Source of the DNA: DATJPD01 sp036394195
GTDB taxonomy: Bacteria > Pseudomonadota > Alphaproteobacteria > CACIAM-22H2
Direction: 5' to 3'
Length of the DNA stretch: 9,490 bases
Assembly (NCBI GenBank): GCA_036394195.1
Contig: DASWFO010000139.1
Coordinates: 1 to 9,490, forward strand
A program made the position numbers and the translations under genes. The notes under the pieces were generated by a model. That model was not told the origin of the DNA. It saw only the letters and a list, made by a program, of their open reading frames with translations, and did not search any database. Position 1 is the first letter of the stretch. Every line of letters starts with the position of its first letter. Positions 6,233-9,490 of the stretch are shown here, in pieces.

Positions 6233-7216
6233 ATGCGGCGCGTGGCGCCCCGCGTCCTGATCCTCAGACTTGCCCTGGTCCTGCTCGGGCTGAGCGCCGC
6301 CGGCGCGCACGCCGAATCGTATCCGAGCCGCCCGGTCCGGGTCATCGTGACCGCGGCCGCCGGCGGCACCACCGATTTCCTCGCGCGCTGGATCGGCAAG
6401 GGCTTCACCGAGCAGACCGGACAGCCGTTCATCGTCGAGAACCGCGGCGGGGCCGGCGGCAATGTCGGCGGCGAGCTGGTCGCCAAGTCCACGCCCGACG
6501 GCTATACGCTGGCGATGGTCGCCTCGGGCGCCATCGTCATCAATCCGTGGCTCTACGAGGCGATGCCGTACGATCCGCTCACCGACCTGGTGCCGGTGCT
6601 CAATGTCGGCAGTGCGCCGCAATTCCTGATCGTGCCCGCCTCGATCCCGGCGAAGACCCTGCAGGAGTTCATCGCCCTGGCCAAGAGCCGGCCCGGCCAG
6701 TTCAACTATGCCTCGGCCGGCAACGGTAGCACCACGCACCTGGCGCTCGACCACTTCGCGCGCCTGGCCGGGATCCAGCTCGTCCATATTCCCTATCGCG
6801 GCGTCGGCGCCGCCGTCGCCGACCTGGTCGCCGGGCGGGTGCAGATGTTGTCGACCTCGATCCCGCCGGTGCGCGCCCAGCTCGACGCCGGCGAGGTCCG
6901 CGCCCTGTGCCTCGCCGCCCCCAGGCGACTCTCGGTCATGCCCGACGTGCCCACCGCCGCCGAGGCCGGCCTGCCCGGCTACGACATGACCACGTGGTTC
7001 GCCTTCCTGGCCCCGCGCGGCACCGATCCGGCGATCGTCGAATTTCTCAACCGCCACTTCCAGAAGACCCTCGACGACCCCGAGACGCGCCGCCGCTTCG
7101 AAGAGCTCGGCGTCGAACCGCTCGGCGGCTCGCCCGCAAGCTTCGCCGCGACGATCAAAGCCGACGCCAAATACTGGGAACCGATCGTCAAGGCGTCCGG
7201 CGCGAAAGCGGAATGA
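6233..7216 (+). CDS. Bug-family periplasmic solute receptor (TctC-like), copy 2
   Basis: The 327-residue product has a longer signal peptide than the first copy: Arg-rich n-region, hydrophobic core LRLALVLLGL, AHA cleavage at 25-27. The mature start ESYPSRPVRVIV follows. Family landmarks are GGTTDFLAR with Asp48, ENRGGAGGNVGG (69-80), TPDGYTL, YASAGNGS (159-166), HIPYRG (185-190) and VPTAAEAGLPGY. It differs from copy 1 in the first ligand loop, with TAAAGG where copy 1 has PYPAGG, which suggests a different ligand. ATG at 6233 begins one base after the hydrolase stop; GAGGCGG just upstream can serve as the ribosome site. No permease genes are in the window, so either a distant TctAB pair serves it or it acts in sensing. 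Confidence 0.93.
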   Translation: MRRVAPRVLILRLALVLLGLSAAGAHAESYPSRPVRVIVTAAAGGTTDFLARWIGKGFTEQTGQPFIVENRGGAGGNVGGELVAKSTPDGYTLAMVASGAIVINPWLYEAMPYDPLTDLVPVLNVGSAPQFLIVPASIPAKTLQEFIALAKSRPGQFNYASAGNGSTTHLALDHFARLAGIQLVHIPYRGVGAAVADLVAGRVQMLSTSIPPVRAQLDAGEVRALCLAAPRRLSVMPDVPTAAEAGLPGYDMTTWFAFLAPRGTDPAIVEFLNRHFQKTLDDPETRRRFEELGVEPLGGSPASFAATIKADAKYWEPIVKASGAKAE

Positions 7217-7227
7217 CATTCCGTCTC

Positions 7228-7257
7228 CTCGTCATGCCGGCGAAAGCCGGCATCCAG
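7228..7257 (+). repeat. Short extragenic hairpin, GAAA-loop type, copy 2
   Basis: ATGCCGGC (7234-7241), loop GAAA, GCCGGCAT (7246-7253), flanked by CTCGTC and CCAG. It begins 11 bases after the second Bug gene stop. It is nearly identical to the unit at 4477-4506. No T-run follows, so it is an extragenic palindrome that may stabilise the mRNA end rather than a classical terminator. Confidence 0.8.
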
Positions 7258-7310
7258 TCAGATTATCGGACTCAGAGTCACGCTCGCCCGCCCGCTGCCA
7301 CCCTCCCACT

Positions 7311-7338
7311 CGTCACCCCGCACTTGATGCGGGGTCCA
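7311..7338. repeat. Short extragenic hairpin, CTTGA-loop type
   Basis: ACCCCGCA (7315-7322), loop CTTGA, TGCGGGGT (7328-7335), again framed by CGTC and CCA. It shares the outer CGTCA...TCCA frame with the GAAA-loop units but has its own stem and loop. It sits between the convergent ends of the second Bug gene and ogt, 17 bases past the ogt stop, and could mark the 3' ends of both transcripts. Confidence 0.7.
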
Positions 7339-7354
7339 TGGTGCAGCGGCGCGA

Positions 7355-7885
7355 TCACACCGCCAGCTTGAGCGGCCTCGTCCGGGCGCCCTCCAGCTCC
7401 AGCAAGATCGCCTTGGCCTCGAGGCCGCCGGCAAACCCAGTGAGCTCGCCGCTCGATCCGATGACGCGATGGCACGGGGCCACGATCGAAACCGGATTTT
7501 TGCCGTTCGCCGCACCAACCGCGCGCACCGCGCTCGGGCTGCCGATCTGCCGGGCGATCTGAGCGTACGATCTGGTCTCGCCGAACGGGATCGTCAGCAG
7601 CGCCTGCCAGACCTTCCTCTGGAACTCAGTGCCCGCGAAGTCGAGCGTCAGAGCGAACGTCTTGCGGTCGCCGGCAAAATACTCCCGGAGCTGCCGCGCG
7701 GCTTCGACCAGGACCGGGTGGTTGTCATCCTCACCGACGATGTTCAACCGAACCCGGAGCGGGTCGTCGTTCTCCCACAGGATGGCCGCAAGCCCGCTGT
7801 CGGACGCCACGAGCGTCAGCCGTCCGACCGGCGAGTCCACGATCTTGCAGACATGGATTTTCTGCCGCGCTGTCGTCGTGGTCAT
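7355..7885 (-). CDS. ogt: O6-alkylguanine-DNA alkyltransferase (methylated-DNA-protein-cysteine methyltransferase)
   Basis: The 176-residue product is a full-length Ogt/MGMT. An N-terminal domain with SPVGRLTLVASDSGLAAILW (18-37) is followed by the DNA-binding domain. That domain has FQRKVWQALLTIPFGETRSY (88-107), the Arg finger in AVRAVGAANGKNP (119-131), and the active-site PCHRVIG with Cys138. The protein flips out O6-alkylguanine and transfers the alkyl group irreversibly to Cys138, repairing a mutagenic lesion. There is no Ada-type N-terminal regulatory domain, so it is probably a constitutive repair enzyme. ATG at 7885 is chosen because GAGAGG lies seven bases upstream; an in-frame ATG 30 codons earlier has no family similarity. 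The gene stands alone, convergent with the second operon, and has no evident functional tie to its neighbours. Confidence 0.96.
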   Translation of the reverse strand: MTTTTARQKIHVCKIVDSPVGRLTLVASDSGLAAILWENDDPLRVRLNIVGEDDNHPVLVEAARQLREYFAGDRKTFALTLDFAGTEFQRKVWQALLTIPFGETRSYAQIARQIGSPSAVRAVGAANGKNPVSIVAPCHRVIGSSGELTGFAGGLEAKAILLELEGARTRPLKLAV

Positions 7886-7994
7886 GAAGCTACCTCTCGT
7901 ATCCGATCGAGTGAGCATACCGCCGGCGCCGGAGTCGTCATCTGCTTTCATTTCGGCCGTCGCCGTAGTGACCAAAGCAGGTAACGGCCCGAAG

Positions 7995-8091
7995 ACCCTT
8001 GCATCGAATTTACGACAACCGGCCGTGCAAGGGTTTTGAGCCGGAATTTTAGAGCCCAGTCAGCGGCTTTCCTGAACCCTTGCACCCTTGC
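7995..8091. repeat. CCCTTGCA repeats in alternating orientation
   Basis: ACCCTTGCA occurs at 7995-8003, its reverse complement within TGCAAGGGTT at 8026-8035, and AACCCTTGCA at 8075-8084, followed at once by CCCTTGC (8085-8091). The middle copy can pair with the left copy (9 bp, 22-base loop) or the right copy (10 bp, 39-base loop), but not both. This fits either several protein-binding half-sites or an RNA with two exclusive folds. Confidence 0.6.
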
Positions 8092-8105
8092 GCCGATTTC
8101 GGTGT

Positions 8106-8145
8106 GACAACCCGACGGGCACCGCCTCTCGGGTCAGTCGTTGTC
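8106..8145. other. Two-part stem-loop between the repeats and the T-run hairpin
   Basis: GACAA (8106-8110) pairs with TTGTC (8141-8145), and CCCGA (8111-8115) pairs with TCGGG (8129-8133). The two helices are contiguous on the left and separated by a seven-base bulge on the right. Ten pairs in total suggest RNA structure, but chance cannot be excluded in DNA this GC-rich. Confidence 0.35.
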
Positions 8146-8171
8146 TATTCGCGAGCTGAATCAAGCCGCCG

Positions 8172-8228
8172 AGAATTGCGAATTGCGGGTGGTGAAAACG
8201 AGGTGCGCAATTCTTTCCGGTCTTTTTT
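8172..8228 (+). terminator. Hairpin followed by T6 (terminator- or attenuator-like)
   Basis: AGAATTGCG (8172-8180) pairs perfectly with CGCAATTCT (8206-8214). AATTGCG at 8181-8187 is a second possible partner for the same right arm. A T-run, TCTTTTTTAT, follows at 8221-8230. On the plus strand this has the order of an intrinsic terminator, although the stem is AT-rich, the loop long, and eight bases separate stem from T6. No plus-strand gene ends here, so if active it would attenuate a leader or end a short RNA. Confidence 0.35.
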
Positions 8229-8396
8229 ATAAGCGATTCCAATATGTTGAAAAACTCTTGCAGTATTGCATCCGATTCAGGGGGGCGGGCGGCCACCCGC
8301 TGCCGCTTCGTCCTGGATAAGACGCCGCGGGGCGTTGCCCGCGTCGGCGGCGGCACCTAGAGTCCGGCCGCCAGATTTTCGTCCGAGGAGACCTTA

Positions 8397-9490
8397 ATGA
8401 GTGCCACCGCGATCGATTCCAAAATCTTCCGCCACATCTTCAGCACCGAGCCGATGCGGCGCATCTTCTCCGACGAGGCGCGCGTCCAATATTACCTGGA
8501 CATCGAGGCGGCGCTGGCGCGCGTGCAGGGCAGGCTCGGCATCATCCCGCAGGCGGCGGCGGACGAGATCTGCCGCCACTGCGCGGTCGAGCAATACGAC
8601 ATGGCGAAGCTCAAGACCCAGACCGAGCGCATCGGCTACCCGGTGCTGCCGGTGGTGCAGCAGCTCGTGGCACTGTGCAAGGACGGGCTCGGCGAGTGGA
8701 GCCACTGGGGGGCGACGACCCAGGACATCACCGACACCGCGACGGTGCTGCAGATCCGCGACGCGCTGAAGCTGGTCGACGACGACCTCGCGGCGATTTC
8801 GGACTCGCTCGCGACCCTCGCCAAGCGCTATCGCGACACGCCGATGGCGGCACGCAGCAACCTCCAGCAGGCGGTGCCGATCACCTTCGGCTACAAGATG
8901 GCGGTGATCCTCGCCGGCATCGAACGCCACCGCGAGCGCCTGAAGCAGATGCGGCCGCGCGTCCTGGTCGGCGAGTTCGGCGGTGCTGCGGGCAACCTGT
9001 CCTCGCTCGGCACGCAGGGGCTCGAGGTGCAGCAGGGCCTGATGGCCGAGCTCGGCCTCGGCCAGCCGGAGATCGCCTGGCACACCATGCACGACCGCTT
9101 CGCCGAGGTCGGCTGCTTCCTCGGCCTCGTCACCGGCACGCTGAACAAGGTCGCGACCGACGTGAAGCTGATGATGCAGACCGAGGTCGAAGAGGTCTTC
9201 GAGCCGTTCCACGAGGGCCGCGGCTCGAGCAGCACCATGCCGCAGAAGCGCAACCCGATCTCGACGCTCTACATCACCGCGACCACCGCCATGGTGCGCC
9301 AGCATGTGGCGGCGTTGCTGAACGCGATGGACCAGGACCACGAGCGCGCCACCGGCAACTGGGAGATCGAGTGGATCGCGATGCCGGAGATCTTCTGCCT
9401 GTCCGCGGGCGCGCTGGCCCAGGCGCGGTTCCTGATCGGCGGCCTGCAGGTCAATCCGGAGAAGATGCGCGCCAATCTCGATGTGACGCG
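8397..9490 (+). CDS. Fumarase/adenylosuccinate-lyase superfamily protein, CMLE-like (runs off right edge)
   Basis: ATG at 8397 follows GAGGAG (8385-8390) at ideal spacing. The 364 residues present form a nearly complete lyase. They include WSHWGATTQDITDTA (101-115) with His103, the second signature ARSNLQQAVPITFG (152-165), GEFGGAAGN (192-200), and the mobile signature loop SSSTMPQKRNP (277-287) with candidate catalytic Ser278. Enzymes of this superfamily eliminate fumarate from, or cycloisomerise, succinyl-type substrates: PurB, argininosuccinate lyase, 3-carboxy-cis,cis-muconate cycloisomerase (CMLE), EDDS lyase. HWGATTQD and PQKRNP look more like the CMLE or catabolic branch than housekeeping PurB. 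The usual TH of the second signature is SN here. About 80-100 residues of the C-terminal domain are missing beyond the edge. A catabolic role would fit the neighbouring operons; the substrate is undetermined. Confidence 0.85.
   Translation, partial: MSATAIDSKIFRHIFSTEPMRRIFSDEARVQYYLDIEAALARVQGRLGIIPQAAADEICRHCAVEQYDMAKLKTQTERIGYPVLPVVQQLVALCKDGLGEWSHWGATTQDITDTATVLQIRDALKLVDDDLAAISDSLATLAKRYRDTPMAARSNLQQAVPITFGYKMAVILAGIERHRERLKQMRPRVLVGEFGGAAGNLSSLGTQGLEVQQGLMAELGLGQPEIAWHTMHDRFAEVGCFLGLVTGTLNKVATDVKLMMQTEVEEVFEPFHEGRGSSSTMPQKRNPISTLYITATTAMVRQHVAALLNAMDQDHERATGNWEIEWIAMPEIFCLSAGALAQARFLIGGLQVNPEKMRANLDVT

Larger units (their letters stand above)
7886..8396. other. 511-base divergent intergenic region
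   Basis: This gap separates ogt (leftward) from the lyase gene (rightward). It holds a cluster of CCCTTGCA repeats in both orientations (7995-8091), a two-part stem (8106-8145) and a hairpin with T-run (8172-8228). An AT-richer patch lies around 8195-8275. GC-rich inverted repeats follow near 8285-8300 (GCGGG/CCCGC) and 8324-8340. Open frames crossing it lack ribosome sites and recognisable motifs. Promoters for both genes must lie here, but I cannot fix their boxes. Confidence 0.6.

Noticed and set aside
4321..6492. A 723-codon open frame on the minus strand
   Set aside because: It lies antisense to the metallo-hydrolase and alpha/beta-hydrolase genes, both with full catalytic motifs, and passes through repeat DNA. 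Its product is a low-complexity Arg/His/Gly/Asp mixture typical of antisense frames in GC-rich DNA.
7886..7975. 30-codon upstream extension of ogt
   Set aside because: The added residues are not family-like, and GAGAGG at good spacing supports the start at 7885.
8060..8356. 98-codon minus-strand frame in the ogt/lyase gap
   Set aside because: The composition is arginine-rich, no good ribosome site was seen and no motif is recognisable. The stretch is better explained by non-coding structure.
8394..9341. 315-codon minus-strand frame
   Set aside because: It is antisense to the lyase gene, whose superfamily signatures are intact.

Overview
The window is GC-rich bacterial DNA, and its coding style points to an alphaproteobacterium. 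The genes are tightly packed and strongly GC-biased at third codon positions. There are two Bug-type solute receptors with no membrane partners in view, and the gaps carry short extragenic hairpins of the CGTCA...TCCAG kind. The order could be Hyphomicrobiales or Rhodospirillales-like; this is inference from style and family content, since no rRNA or other phylogenetic marker is present.

Layout. (1) Positions 1-1153, minus strand: the N-terminal part of a secreted cytochrome c peroxidase/MauG-family protein, which runs off the left edge, then a small SnoaL/NTF2-like protein. A perfect hairpin lies between them. (2) Positions 1453-4257, plus strand: a compact operon of an alpha/beta-hydrolase esterase, a ferritin-like diiron protein and a Bug receptor, with short gaps or overlapping stop/start codons. 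(3) Positions 4258-4629: a gene-free island packed with extragenic repeats. It holds a CCCTCCCCC/GGGGGAGGG hairpin, two long imperfect palindromes of the ACCACAG(A/G)GACACAGAG type, and two short hairpins in opposite orientation between them. (4) Positions 4630-7216, plus strand: a second compact operon of a metallo-beta-lactamase-fold hydrolase, a small alpha/beta hydrolase and a second Bug receptor. (5) Positions 7217-7354: two more short hairpins. (6) Positions 7355-7885, minus strand: an O6-alkylguanine-DNA alkyltransferase (ogt). (7) Positions 7886-8396: a 511-base divergent gap with several inverted repeats and a hairpin plus T-run. (8) Positions 8397-9490, plus strand: a fumarase/adenylosuccinate-lyase superfamily protein running off the right edge.

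How the genes fit together. Both plus-strand operons have the same plan: one or two soluble hydrolytic or oxidative enzymes, then a periplasmic Bug receptor as the last gene. This resembles accessory catabolic loci in which a secreted receptor captures a carboxylate-like substrate and cytosolic enzymes hydrolyse or oxidise it. The downstream lyase is of a type that acts on dicarboxylate-like substrates and would suit such a locus. The substrates cannot be read from the sequence. I found no mobile-element gene, CRISPR array, tRNA or rRNA. The most unusual parts are non-coding: the nested repeat island at 4283-4598 and the structured divergent gap at 7995-8228.
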